Made by a program: the position numbers and the translations under genes | NCBI GenBank assembly: GCA_029204225.1 | Contig: CM055103.1 | Location: 38,602,954 to 38,666,953, forward strand | DNA length: 64,000 bases | Direction of reading: 5' to 3' | DNA from: Diphasiastrum complanatum | Taxonomy: Eukaryota; Streptophyta; Lycopodiopsida; Lycopodiales; Lycopodiaceae | Part shown: positions 34,801 to 47,239 of the stretch, one piece after another | How positions within the stretch are numbered: the stretch's first letter is position 1 | How the letters are laid out: each line of letters begins with the position of its first letter | Notes under the pieces: model-generated | Database searches by the model: none | The model's input: only the letters and a program-made list of their open reading frames with translations | Told to the model about the DNA's origin: nothing

Positions 34801-37800
34801 CACTCCTTTTGTACCATTCAATAATTCCTAGTAGGTGCCTCATGCTGGCTGCAATCAAAGTAATTAGACGTTTTGCATATTCTCAGGAAAAGGCATGTTT
34901 TGGAATCATATCACATCTCATTTTCATGTTTTGCATCTGAACTTAAAAGCGTTACTGCATCATTAAGATAAAAATGTTCAGCAGGTCATGTCAGTGAAGA
35001 GGTACGCATTAGATTCATAGGCATTTGAACAGACTGTTGTTTTGTCAGCCCACTCTACGCTGTTGGACTGGAGCAGATATTTGTTGGCATTGAGAGCATA
35101 GCTTTTCAATCAGCAATGATATTTGATACTGGGACAACTTTTAGCTATTTTCTTCCTGAAATTTACCAAGCTGTCACGAAAGCTGTACGTTAAATTTTGG
35201 CTACATTATTCTTATCTTTCCTGGATCTCTTTTAGCAGATGTCAGTATTGATGTCTTTCTTCAAGAGTTTTGGCATGAAAGATGATAATTATGCACTTCT
35301 TTGGCAGTTTGATACACAGGTGCAATTGCAGAGGATACCTGCAGCTGACATTTCAGCTCCATTTGAGTTTTGTTATGCGACAAGGTGCTAATAACAGGAA
35401 TTCTTTTAAATGATTCACGTTTTTAACTTTTTGGATCTTCAGTATTTTCCAAGTTTCACACTTTTGTTAAGAGGAAAATGAGGTTGACAAAGTCTGGTAT
35501 AATTATCCTTTCTTAGCAAGCTTTCTTGCTTGAAACAGTGCATCTGGCGAGCTTCTGGTCCCGGATTTTTCTGTGACTTTCAGTGGTGGGGGGAATTTTT
35601 CTGTACTGAGTCCGTACATTCTTCTAGCTGACCCAAAAGTCAGTACACGTATATCACCCTAAAATTTCTCATTTGGTTTTATTTGCCTTTTGCATCAGAT
35701 TAGTCAAATTGTAGAGACTGTTATGCTTACTCTTGTGCAAAAACAACAGAATGCCTTTTATTGATATTTCTGTCATGGACACAAGTTGAATCAAGTTCTG
35801 CCCGAGTTGCCACAATTTGCTTGATGACATGATACATAGTGGGAAACACATTCTCTTGGAGACATAAAAGGGTCCACCTTAGGGCTACAATAATGCATCA
35901 AGTATCTTGCAATTGTAAAATTTCAACCATGGCTGCAACAAGCCATGAATTGATACCTGTGTGTCTTCTCAATGCTTGTTCTCTTTCTGTCTGTGTCTTT
36001 CAGATGTCCAAACCCTTTTATGAATCTTGTATTGTCTGACACCGTAAAGAATCATGCAGGGAGAGTTTTTTGTGCTGTAACTTTCTGGGGTTTTGTTTAA
36101 TTGTCTGTTTTCAAGCTTCACTGATGACTTCCATTTCCATGTTTGTATGCGTGAACAGAATAAAATTGTGGGTTTTTGTTTGGCTATTCTACCCAGCACT
36201 GCTCCAATTATTGGGCGTAAGTACTTCTCAGCAATAAATCTAGTCATAATAATTTTGCTAGTTGCATGAAGTGGTTTCTTCTGAAAGGATTAGCTCTACA
36301 GTTTTTAGCATCATACATCAGGTCAAGCTGTAGCCTCTATTGTGAAAGCAGTGAAGTTAGTGAGGATAACAGGAAGTTCAAAACCAAGGTAGAGATTTGT
36401 TTGCAGGCTTGGATGAGGGAAAGATCGTGTAGTTAAGTTGTAGATTCAAAATGTAGTATCACATAGACATGGTTAGTGTAGTGTGATGATGTCTAATGGA
36501 GTTGTGGTTCCATAAGTCTTCAATATATGTTTGCTGTCATGCTAACTGCCAGGTTGACCCTATTCTAGACTATGACAGTCTTAAAATTGCACAGTTTGTT
36601 AGAAAATGCTGTAAACCTGTCATTGAAATTGCAGTTGTTTGCTATGCAGAAAATTTCATGACTGGCTATAACATTGTATTTGATCGCCAAGAGTTGAAGT
36701 TGGGTTGGGTGCCATCCAACTGTGAGTTCTCAAATATATTTGTATAGCTTAGCTCTCCTCACAAAAACTTTTTTGTTATGTCAGAATAGTCTTTTTTCTT
36801 CTGCATCAGGAAATAGTAGTATGAGGCTTTCCACTCATAAAAGAGAACCTTTTTTTTTTTCTGCATCAGGAATTGCTTATACTAGTATGAGGCTATCCAC
36901 TCATAAAAGAGAACCTTTTTTGTGTTAGTTTTATATCAGTAAATGCTTACAGTAGCATGAAGCTATCCACTCATAGAAGAGAGTCATTATCCATTTGCTC
37001 GTTCAGAAGGCAAATTATGACCGTGAAATAGAGAATGTTTAGGTCATTTCAAATGTGGATCTCTCTTAAAAATCTTGACTTACAAGCCAACTTTTTGACT
37101 TTCAGTTGCCTAATGAGTGCCTTAGGGTGGTTTTACATGGCAAAGGCCAGGTCCATTTCAAATTATGCACTCGCCCCCCAAAAATTGAAAGACCGGGTCA
37201 TGCCATGTGAAAACCCCCCTCAAGGGCATTCAACATATTGGGGAATGCTCTTTTTAGAGCCTTCGCACTCGGTAAAATGGCCGTAAAATTATGGTGAGAC
37301 CATTACATGGAAGGGGGCCAGTCCATTTCATATTCCTCTGGCATCTTGACTTATTACCCCAGACTGGCAACTTTCAATGCCACTAAGGGCAACTCTCACT
37401 CCTCGTGAAATGGGAAGGCCATTTGAAGTGGCTTCCACCAATTAAGATGAAATATTTGGGCCTTCCCCTTGCCTCTCACTGCATGTGAAATCACTCTTAG
37501 GATTGGTTAAAAATTCCTCATTCTCTCAAAAAGGAAAGGTAGTTTTTCTTGTCCTCACCTTGAACGGGTCCCTACTTTACTGTACAAACTTTTTTATTTA
37601 TTAGTCAATGATTCTAAATTTGATACAAAAGAAATGAAAAACCTTTATCGTGCCTATGCATGTGGACTTTTTGCTGGAGATTAGTAAGCCAATAGGAAGT
37701 TAAGTCAATATTTTGAAGATCTTTTATGGTTTGAGTCTTGAGATATGCCCAGCTTCAAGAGGCAAAGGATGGGATTTTGCCAATTCAAAGTAATGACATT

Positions 37801-39646
37801 TCCTTAAGAAGGAAAATCACTTCAAGAAAATGTATGCGAGCACATCCTTTCATATTCTCTTGATGAGATGTTGAAGATGCCAAATTCATTTGATTATAAA
37901 ATCCTGGATGTATCAGGGTCTGTATCTGTAGTTTCCATGGGTTATGTAGGTGAGTTGTCAGGATTTAAGCTTTTGCACCTCAACGTTTTCCCTAAATTAA
38001 GTTAGAAGATTTCTATCACAAATTGATCAATCGACTTGAGATGTTGCACCTCATTCATGAAGTCGCTGAGGATGGATGCCAATGTGTTGATGTTAAACAG
38101 ACTTTCACCAGTTAGTAAAGTTCCTGCATATGGTTGAATGGCATGCTCACCTTCCTTGTAAGAGTATTTATTCCATCTTTTCTTGGGGTGAGAGTTCAAA
38201 GAGAGAATAGAATTGGAGAAACATCTAGAGTATATCAGCTTCACTTTCATGCTGCATCCATGCGCTTAACAACAGCGCTTCATAGTTGTTGAGCTTGCTG
38301 ACACCACTCTATCTGGTGGAGGCAGGAGAGGACACACCATTTTACTTTCAAAGTATATTTATTTGTCACTTTGAGATGCACATCTAACCAACGCGTCATC
38401 TATTATACATAGCTGTCATGGATATTGACAACTCGGTCTTGAAGCTGAGATCTCATTTTGTCGTTGATCTACACTATTTTGTTCTAGTTACTTAAGATTC
38501 CCAATTAGCTTAGCAAACTTTTATTGTGGACATTCTTACGTCTGATTTGTACACAGGAGTTTAATTTATTTAGGACCTTGAGCAAATATGACTAGTCCTC
38601 AAATAGCTTTCTGCCATCTCAATGCAAAGTTAGAAGTTTGAGTAAGGCACAGATTCTATCCAGAACTGTTGAACGAGATGACACATACCTAATTTTCTGA
38701 ATAAGGTCGCTTTGTGCTTAGAACATTTTGACTTGGTATTTCGTGCTTTTGTGTTCAACGAAGTCTTTGCCTCATAATCTGGACTTGGGCATACTATATA
38801 GGTCCTTGCAAGTGCTTTCAAGAATATAGAAGATTGGTATGAAATGCATCCAGGAAAACTTAGAATATGTAGATTCAAGATAATTGCAGGCAGAAGAAAA
38901 ATGATAAGAATGTAAATTGTGTATAATAGAAGGTTTTTATATTCTAGCTTTGGCAACAGAAACGATTTGTTTGGAAGTTGACACAGGATTTTTTTTTTTA
39001 CAGTTTAGGATCTTTAAAACAGAATGATAAGATATAGCAAATGGTAAGACTACACGAAATGACCAGGATCTCAATACTTCAGTTCGATGACGATTAGAAT
39101 TTCCATAGCTTAAGCTTTTCACCTTGGCTGCATCCTGAAAAATTGCTTGTTAGAACTATTTGGCTTTGAGGTTTTGGTGTTCTATTGGACTATTGAATTC
39201 ACTCTTCAAGGCTTTCTTGTAAAGCCCATATTTTACAACAGAGTTGTGCATTTGGCTATCTGATCAAAGTGAATTTGAGATTTTTCCCTACCTTGAAAAT
39301 CAGAAGTTGCTGCACTTTTATGATTCGAGTACTTAATGGCCATACAGTAAACTGCAGTGCCATGTCGTGTATATTTGCAGGTTCTAAATCCGTCGCTGGT
39401 GGTGAACCGTTAACTTCTCAGGTGCCTTCAATTAGTCCTATACCTAGCTCTCCAGCAAAATCTCCATCTTTCTTCATTGCTCCCTCACCATTTCAGCCTC
39501 CAACTTCAAACCCCCCAGCTCCTTTGGTGTCTCGATCTCCAAGTGGAAGCCCCCCAGCACCTCCATCTGCAAGTTCACACTCCAGTCCTCTTAACTTTAT
39601 ACTTGCTGCCTTTCCAGTCGGGCTGTTACTACTGCATGGATTTTAG
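31885..39646 (+). CDS. A1-family aspartyl protease, nucellin-like, 10 exons
   Basis: A secreted, probably GPI-anchored pepsin-like protease. Exons by my splice reading: 31885-32219, 33720-33858, 34104-34342, 34603-34830, 35049-35184, 35308-35384, 35539-35638, 36159-36216, 36650-36721, 39381-39646. All introns are GT-AG. Lengths sum to 1650 nt, giving 549 residues with consistent phase. The N-terminus has a hydrophobic signal segment (SLCMWLILVAHASNG), then a propeptide with LKLIHKFSDE. The first catalytic motif is VALDTGSDLFWVPC, with Cys-rich CQCKQCAP. The second is AMIFDTGTTFSYF. APDGLLGLGLRGISLPSFLA and IVFDRQELKLGWVPSNC are strongly family-like. The C-terminus is Ser/Pro-rich and ends in LNFILAAFPVGLLLLHGF, a GPI-signal type. 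It resembles the Arabidopsis At5g10080 group. Start could instead be ATG 31909. Substrate unknown. Confidence 0.93.
33177..33309. repeat. Foldback repeat in protease intron 1
   Basis: GTGGCCGAGGGTGCA and CCTCATCCAA on the left are answered by TTGGATGAGGG and TGCACCTCAGCCAC on the right. These form imperfect inverted arms around a loop of about 60 bp. It may be a small foldback MITE; no target duplication was confirmed. Confidence 0.65.
36791..36983 (+). repeat. Three-copy repeat of about 65 bp in protease intron 9
   Basis: Units share TATGAGGCT(T/A)TCCACTCATAAAAG and GAGAACCTTTTTT, with CTGCATCAGGAA in the first two. It lies just after exon 9, in the longest intron. Confidence 0.85.
37125..37496. 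mobile_element. PIF/Harbinger-like (Tourist-type) MITE in protease intron 9
   Basis: A 372-bp noncoding unit. The left end is GGGTGGTTTTACATGGCA; the right end, inverted, is GAGTGATTTCACATGCA. TTA flanks both sides (37122-37124 and 37497-37499), the target duplication expected of PIF/Harbinger elements. Inside, ACATGG..., GGCCAG(G)TCCATTTCA occurs twice, and CATGCCATGTGAAAA resembles an internal terminal copy, hinting at a nested or duplicated structure. Confidence 0.8.
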
Positions 39647-39882
39647 CCAAGTAGTTGATCCTTAAGAAAGATCAACAGACAAGCATTGGTGTATAACTTG
39701 TATATTTTGGGTTAGTATTACTGATCAATCAAGATGGGTTATTGGAAATGTGCTCAGACCTTTGTCAACTCTGAGACCCAGATCAATCAATGGATAAAGA
39801 TTCATTTAGTCATCATGAAGGATGCTCTTTACCCAACATAGCAGTTGTTGCTCTAGCTCTAGCTCGGAGCTCAGAATTTGAG

Positions 39883-39900
39883 ATTCTAAAATAAAACAGA
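39883..39900 (+). terminator. Candidate polyadenylation signal of the protease gene
   Basis: AAAATAAAAC lies about 245 nt after the stop codon, and the intervening 3' region is free of other features. Plant poly(A) signals are loose, so this is only positional. Confidence 0.3.
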
Positions 39901-41400
39901 ACACACCCCAACACAGAAGTTGGTCAACAGAAGATATTATGGTTTTGGATGTAGCTTTTGCCAGCCATTCGTGAAGAAAATTCTTTGTTAGCATAGCATG
40001 AAAGGTTCTATGCCTTTCCTACAATGTCTCATTACGAGGGCAGTTCAGTTAAAGTCTTCATTGGATTTCTTTTACTTATTTGAGCTAAAACAGTAGTTTG
40101 CTAATCATTGAACTTTCATTTCAAATTTACTGTTGGTTCCATGAGGGTCAATCTGGGGATATCCTGCAAAGAAGATCCAGTCGACCCATATATTTGATTA
40201 TCTAGATCAAGAGTACAAGGATGGCAAATTTTAATGACATGAATCTCTTGAGAGTTTAGCACTAATCTTGGGTACAATTAGCTTTCCACATGTACATTCT
40301 TTGGAAGGATCATGACATCAAAGGCTTCTACCAAATTCAAGGGTTTCCCTGCCTATTTGTACAAATGTTACTTGCACTCATCATACAAGAGCACATACAA
40401 AATGTAAACTGATGAAAATATTTGGTTTGCACAATTGTAGTTGTGTCATGAACAAAAAAGGTGAGACTTGGAAATGTTTTGTGGGACTAGTTGCTACACT
40501 TCCTTCAACACTTCTCATAAGGTCATTGTCATCAACCATTAAACATCATGGATTGACAAGAAATAGAAGTCAAATTTTACACTATTGTAATGTTTTTTAC
40601 CTCAGCCAAATGATCGATATTCTTTTAATTTTACTTTCTTCAATCAACTATAAAAAAAGAGCACAAATCTACCACTTGACCACCCCATGTAATGAACAGC
40701 CCAATACAATTTTTGAATGATTCAACAGATGCAATATGATCAACGAATATATACATGTGAGCTCAAGGGGTAATGAACATAGGATCTACTAAAGTTAAGA
40801 CTAATTTTCCATGTATGTGCTAGTAATGCTGAAGGGGTGAGCTCAAGGCGGCGGATGGCCCAAGTACACTAGAAGTAGGGGTAATGAACATCATTTGTGA
40901 TAGGATCTAGTCATTGTTAAGATTAATTTTCCATGTATGCGCTAATAATGCTCATTTTTTGCTTTTGTTAGTAAATAGATTTTTTTTTGTGTACATGCCA
41001 ATGTGGTGTTCGACTGCCTTGTTAGCTTACACACCTAAGATGGTCACCAAGCCTCCAATAACGGGTAGATGTTTTAGTGGGTGAGACCTCCTCACGCCTC
41101 TATGATGACTTGTTTGAGGCACTTACCACCCTTCTTTTGAGGATGCCTTGGTTAGAGCATGGAGAGGAAAACGAGGAAAGGGTTTTGCCTCCCAATGACT
41201 AAAATCTTGGACTAACTTCAGAGGAGGTTAGCAAAATATAAAAAAATATTGTTCGTTATTTTAGGTAAAAAAATACCATGGTTTCCTTCAATGTACAGCT
41301 TGATTCTCACTTCCATATTCTAGAAACATTTTTTAGTTGTTTTTTTTTTGGGCAATATGGGTATAAGATGAAAGCTCTAATTAAGAGCATAATTACTGTG
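39900..41400. other. Intergenic DNA with a direct duplication
   Basis: No gene is recognised. At about 40,766-40,835 and 40,880-40,955 the phrases GGGGTAATGAACAT, ATAGGATCTA, GTTAAGA(C/T)TAATTTTCCATG and TATG(T/C)GCTA(G/A)TAATGCT recur in order, marking an old tandem duplication. Confidence 0.6.
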
Positions 41401-41519
41401 TAATTTGCCGACTGTTTTAGGTGCAGGATGGTCCAGTTCAGGTGCATTAATCCATGTTGGGTTCTCCCAGGATAAAAATTGAAAACTAACCTCTAGCGTG
41501 TCTGTTACGATCACAGCCG

Positions 41520-41540
41520 TTGGGGGGCATTGCCCCCCAA
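41520..41540. repeat. GC-rich perfect hairpin
   Basis: TTGGGGGGCA followed by TTGCCCCCCAA forms a perfect inverted repeat. It is followed by CCCCCACCGGACC and a GGGGGGCGGTACCCC stretch. This is sharply GC-rich against the AT-rich surroundings. Confidence 0.85.
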
Positions 41541-41733
41541 ACCCCCACCGGACCTCCCGTTTCTCGGGGGGCGGTACCCCTTGAGCATTTATTGAAAACC
41601 AGAGCAAATAACAACCAAATAGCTATTGAAAATAAGATCTGTTTGTGTCCATCTATTGCACTTCTGAGAGGCAAAACGCTCGTTTGACCATTGATCCCCT
41701 AAAAAAAAACTTCAACCACAAGCTATTTTTCCA

Positions 41734-41735
<2 letters not shown>

Positions 41736-41765
<30 letters not shown>

Positions 41766-41828
41766 GCGATTTTGGGAGGAGAAACGCGTTTCTCAAAAAT
41801 GCGGTTTCCGAAACGTCTCCTCCCAAAA
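41736..41828. repeat. Poly(T) tract followed by a hairpin
   Basis: A run of about 27 T is followed by TTTTGGGAGGAGAAACG (from 41770) and its inverted partner CGTCTCCTCCCAAAA (to 41828). The stem has a two-base bulge and a loop of about 27 bases. Confidence 0.85.
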
Positions 41829-42266
41829 ACACAATTTTGTGCAACTATGACTCTCTAAGCCCAAGGTGTAACATTTGTTAATATTGTGGTTCATTTGTGT
41901 GGTTTTTGATAAACTCGATTGTTACAATCGATCCATCATCGCATCAATCAAAGGTGGATATATACTGCCAATTGAATTTCAAACGTGAGTTACTAACCTT
42001 ATAAGGAACCCACAAATCTATTATGGAATCAATAAAAGGATAAAATAAAACCTCAAAACTAAGATTTATAACTAAAAGCAGCTAATTTTGAGCCATATAA
42101 AAAACCTATAAATCTATAATAAAGTGATAAAAAATGAATTTCAACAATTAGGTTGTTTGTATTTGTCGGTTTTTCGAGAGCAATGTTGCATATCACTCAA
42201 TAATTTTGTGGAGTTATCCCAAGTTGCATGCAAGTGTATAGGGATAGGGATGGAGTGTCATCAAAT

Positions 42267-42842
42267 CATAGAATCTGAGAACCGTGGACGGTTCACCACG
42301 GTTCTCAGAACCGTACACTGGACCGTACAGCTCACAGAAATTTTAGAGATGAATCGTGGTGAACCGTCCTAATTAATTAATTATTTTTTTTTTAGATGCT
42401 CTCTTTTGCTATTTGTCAAAATTAATTACCAAAACCATCTTGTTCTATAATTACTAATCATTAACAAATCAGATATTAATCAATAACAAAAGAAATATTA
42501 ATCAATAACAAATCAGATGTTATTGGTTCCTCTCTGGTTTTGTTCTGTAATTACTAATCAATAACAAATCAGATACTAATCAATAATAAATCAGATATTA
42601 ATCTAATCTACTTTGCTGGATGTTTTGTTCTGTAATTAATTTAACAAATCAGATATTAATCTGATCTATTTTGTTGGATGTTCTGTAATTAATTTAACAA
42701 ATCAGATATTAATCTGATCCATTTTGTTGGATGTTTTGTAATTAATCTGATTTGCCTTGGGAGGGGTTTTGGTAATTAATTAAATACTGGAACTGACCAC
42801 GGTACGGTCCACCCCACGGTTTTGGGAACCGTGGGTTCTATG
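42267..42842. mobile_element. MITE-like unit with inverted ends and internal AT-rich repeats
   Basis: The left end is CATAGAATCTGAGAACCGTGG, trimmed here to the shared core CATAGAA...AGAACC. The right end is GGTTCTATG. Both ends carry several ACCGTGG/CCACGGT copies able to pair. Inside, a 54-58 bp tandem repeat (about 42,616-42,750; TTGGATGTT, CTGTAATTAATTTAAC, AAATCAGATATTAATCTGAT) is preceded by shorter ATCAATAACAAATCAGATA repeats. No coding sequence. Superfamily not assigned. Confidence 0.55.
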
Positions 42843-42849
42843 CATCAAA

Positions 42850-43790
42850 TATGGTTTGGATGAGAATAGTAAGTTGGACAAGAATAAATGTAGTACTATG
42901 GAGTTTCAGAACATGGCAAACAACTTTATTGAGATTTATTTGATTGCATGAGATTTTCGACCTTTATAGTTCGTTAGCTTGTAGTAGTTGTTGGGTGGGT
43001 TGTGCCATTATTAATCATCATCCTCAACGGGATTGGTTGAGTTGTTTAGCTTGACATCCAAAGTTTGGTCTCATGTTCGAGCTTTCCCTTGGAAACCAAG
43101 AAGCATTATCAATCTTAGATACTCTTCTTCTTCATCTTCATCAAAATGGACTTGACTAGATCCCATTTTTTCTACCTTAAAGGGCTTTTATGAATAATAG
43201 AGAGCAATAATTATGACTCATTTGTGCTACTATTTTGTGTGTAGATGTGTTTATGTAGTGAAGTTCCTGCCTTGTAATAGGGAGTGTAGAGAAGTAGCAA
43301 GGCTGAGGACCAGACAATGTACTGAGTTATTTGAATAACAGCCTGGTTTGTTGTCTATGGTTTCTAAGCTCTGAAATGCCATTCTAATCCTCTTTTGCCT
43401 TTTTCATGAGTACGAGCTTTGTAGCTAGAAAGGCTGTTGAGCCATCATCTCCTTAATGAGAACCTCCGGAATATCATTTGAAGTTGCCTCACCCATGTGA
43501 TAAGATGTTTGGCAAATATCATGTGTCTGCCAGCACAGAAATGCTATGAATATTGTTGGAAGCACACTGGCCATTGTTGAGGCACTCTTACACATTCTCA
43601 GCCAACACTCATAGCTCGTAGCCTAGACCTCTCTCACTCTCTGCAGGACGATAACAATCGTGCCATAATGAGCAGGTAATGTAGGTAATGATACCCTCAG
43701 TGGCTGTACATACATTTTGTTCCTCCAGAGAAGAACCCCATCACCAACAAGACAAAGATCTGTGCCCTACTAGTCTGCTACCAGCACCCC
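42850..43790. other. Intergenic DNA, nothing recognised
   Basis: Stops in all frames. No repeat structure, RNA gene or domain could be supported. Confidence 0.5.
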
Positions 43791-43792
43791 TA

Positions 43793-44845
<1,053 letters not shown>

Positions 44846-44880
44846 TACACCATATTAGGCCGATAAGACAATATGGCTCC

Positions 44881-47229
44881 CAACCCAGTTGAAGAAAAAA
44901 GAAGATCAAGTGCTTCTTTTGTGGCAAGAAATGCCATTATGCCACTAATTGTTTCAAGAAGAAGAACCAATTCAAGCAAGCCAACATCTCTAATGAGGGA
45001 GAAAGTGATGCAATTGAAGGTGATGGAGAAGGCTCTCTTGTGGTATCAAGCTTCTCCTCTTCTCCTTTAAAAAAGGATGGCACGTGGTATATTGATAGTG
45101 GAGCTTCATCTCATATGTGTAGCTCCAAGGACTCTTTTTCCTCTCTTATGTCTTAGGAAGGAGTCAAGAAATCTATATACACTGCAGATGATTGTGAATG
45201 CAAAATTTCAGCAGTGGGGAGTATTCCCTTGAAAGTTGCATCCTCAAAAGTTCTATCTCTCAATAATGTGCTCTTTGTTCCAAAACTCACTAAGAATCTT
45301 ATAAGTGCTGGCCAATTGCTTGATAATGGCCTTGATGTCAAATTTCATATTGGCACTTGTGTAATCAAAAAAGATGATGAGATTCTTGCTTGTGGATCAA
45401 GATTTGGAGGCTTCTACAAATTGGATCCAAGGGAGAGTTCAAACTCTTATGATATTACATATGTGACCAAGCTTTCCAAAGAAGAATTATGGCATAGAAG
45501 ATTGGGCCATCCCAATTGCAAATCTATGCATTCTATGGTCAAAGACGTCAAAGTTATTGGCTTGCCAAAGACAGTATCCAAGGAGAACAAGCCATGTGAA
45601 GCATATGCTATTGCCAAGTCATATAAGAAGCCATAACCAAGATGTTTTATCAAGACTTCATATCCTTTGGAGTTGTTTCACTCAAATGCGCATTTCTCAT
45701 CATGCAAAAGCAAGGGAGGAGCCACTTGTTTTGTCACCTTTATTGATGACTACAGAAGATTTACATGGTTGTATCTTCTATCTTCAAAATCCATGGTGTT
45801 TGATTATTTCCTCAAGCTCAAAGTTTATGTTGAGAAGAAATTCTCTTTGAAGATCAAATCTTTGAGATGTGATGGTGGTGGAGAGTACATCTCCACCAAC
45901 AAGTTCCATGGTTTTTGTGAGCAAGAAGGAATCAAAAGAGAGTTCTCTTGTGCCTATTCCACTTATCAAAAGGGGGTGGCGGAGAGGAAGAATAGGTCCT
46001 TATGTGAGTGTGCCAAAGCTTTGAGAATTGAAGCATCCTTGCCAAAGGATTTTTGGAGAGAGGCCATCAATTGTGCCAATTATCTTTACAATTTCATCTT
46101 GCTCTTGGATGAATATGAGATGTTATTCAAAAAGAAGCCTAAGGGTGATCACCTTAGAATCTTTGGATGTATTTGCTTTGCTCATATTCCTTTGGAGACA
46201 AGAAAGAAAGATGATCCTAGCTCAAGCAAAGGAGTTATGGTGGGATATTCATCCACCAAGAAGGCTTATAGAGTCTACATACTCTCTACTTCCAAGATTA
46301 TGAAAATAGCCTATGTCACTTTTCATGAAGACCAAAAGATTACCTTGGATGGGGCCAAGATCAAGGCATCTCATGATGCATCTTCTATTATCTCTATTGA
46401 TGAAAATCAAGAAGTGATGGGGTCGATATTTGAGTTGAGCATCCTCATGTATTCTCACCAAAAAGATCCTTGAGAGAGAGATCCGAGCCCAAGAGGCTCT
46501 CATACATTGTTACATGCAATCAAGTAGATGTTGAATCCACCAATTATGCATTCAACAATACTTGGGAGCTAGTGGATCCACCATCCAACAAGCATATTAT
46601 TGGATGCAAATGGGTGTTTAGAATTAAGTACAACAATGATGGCACCATTAACAAGCATGACTTATGAAAAAACATTTGCACCCGATGCGAAGATGGTGAC
46701 TATAAGAATTATCATCTTTATTGCTTGCTACTTCAAGTGGAAGATGTTCCAATTGGATGTCTCTAATGCCTTTCTTAATGTTTACCTTGAGGAGGAGATA
46801 TATATGGAGCAACCACAAGGCTTCATCAACCATGATGAAGAATCCAAAGTTTGCCTACTCTTCAAAAGTCTATATGAAAAATTCATTTCTCGTCTCACTT
46901 TGATTTATTCGAAGTGACTATGATCCTTCCATGTACTTAAAGATTGTTGATAATGATCTCGTCATTCTAATCATTTATGTAGATGACATGGAAGTTGTAT
47001 AAAGCTAGTAGATGAGACTAGAAGTGCACTTGGTAGTGAGTTCGAAATGCAAGATCTAGGAGAGCTACACTACATACTAGGCCTAGAGATTGATCTTTGT
47101 CATGATTATGCTTTCATAAGTCAATCTAGATATGCTATATCAATGTTAAAAAAGTTTCATATGGAGAATTGTAAGATCGTAGAAACACCTACGGAGCATA
47201 TTGTAAAGAACTTCATTGCAATACAATGA
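44881..47229 (+). pseudogene. Copia polyprotein: zinc knuckle, protease, integrase, partial reverse transcriptase
   Basis: One frame, with a few stops, covers the knuckle CFFCGKKCHYATNC (44911-44952) and protease TWYIDSGASSHMCS near 45,090. GAG-pre-integrase ELWHRRLGHPN lies near 45,485. Integrase reads FIDDYRRFTWLYLL, RCDGGGEYIS and STYQKGVAERKNRSL, up to the RIFGC region. Stops fall near 45,155 and at 45,634. After a frameshift near 46,470, reverse transcriptase gives NNTWELVDPPSNKHIIGCKW, FQLDVSNAFLNVYLEEEIYM and IIYVDDME, where the YVDD box survives. LGELHYILGLEIDLC and a truncated end near 47,229 follow. No 5' gag, RNase H or LTR is attached. Gypsy sequence follows at once. Confidence 0.9.
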
Positions 47230-47239
47230 GCAACAGTTC

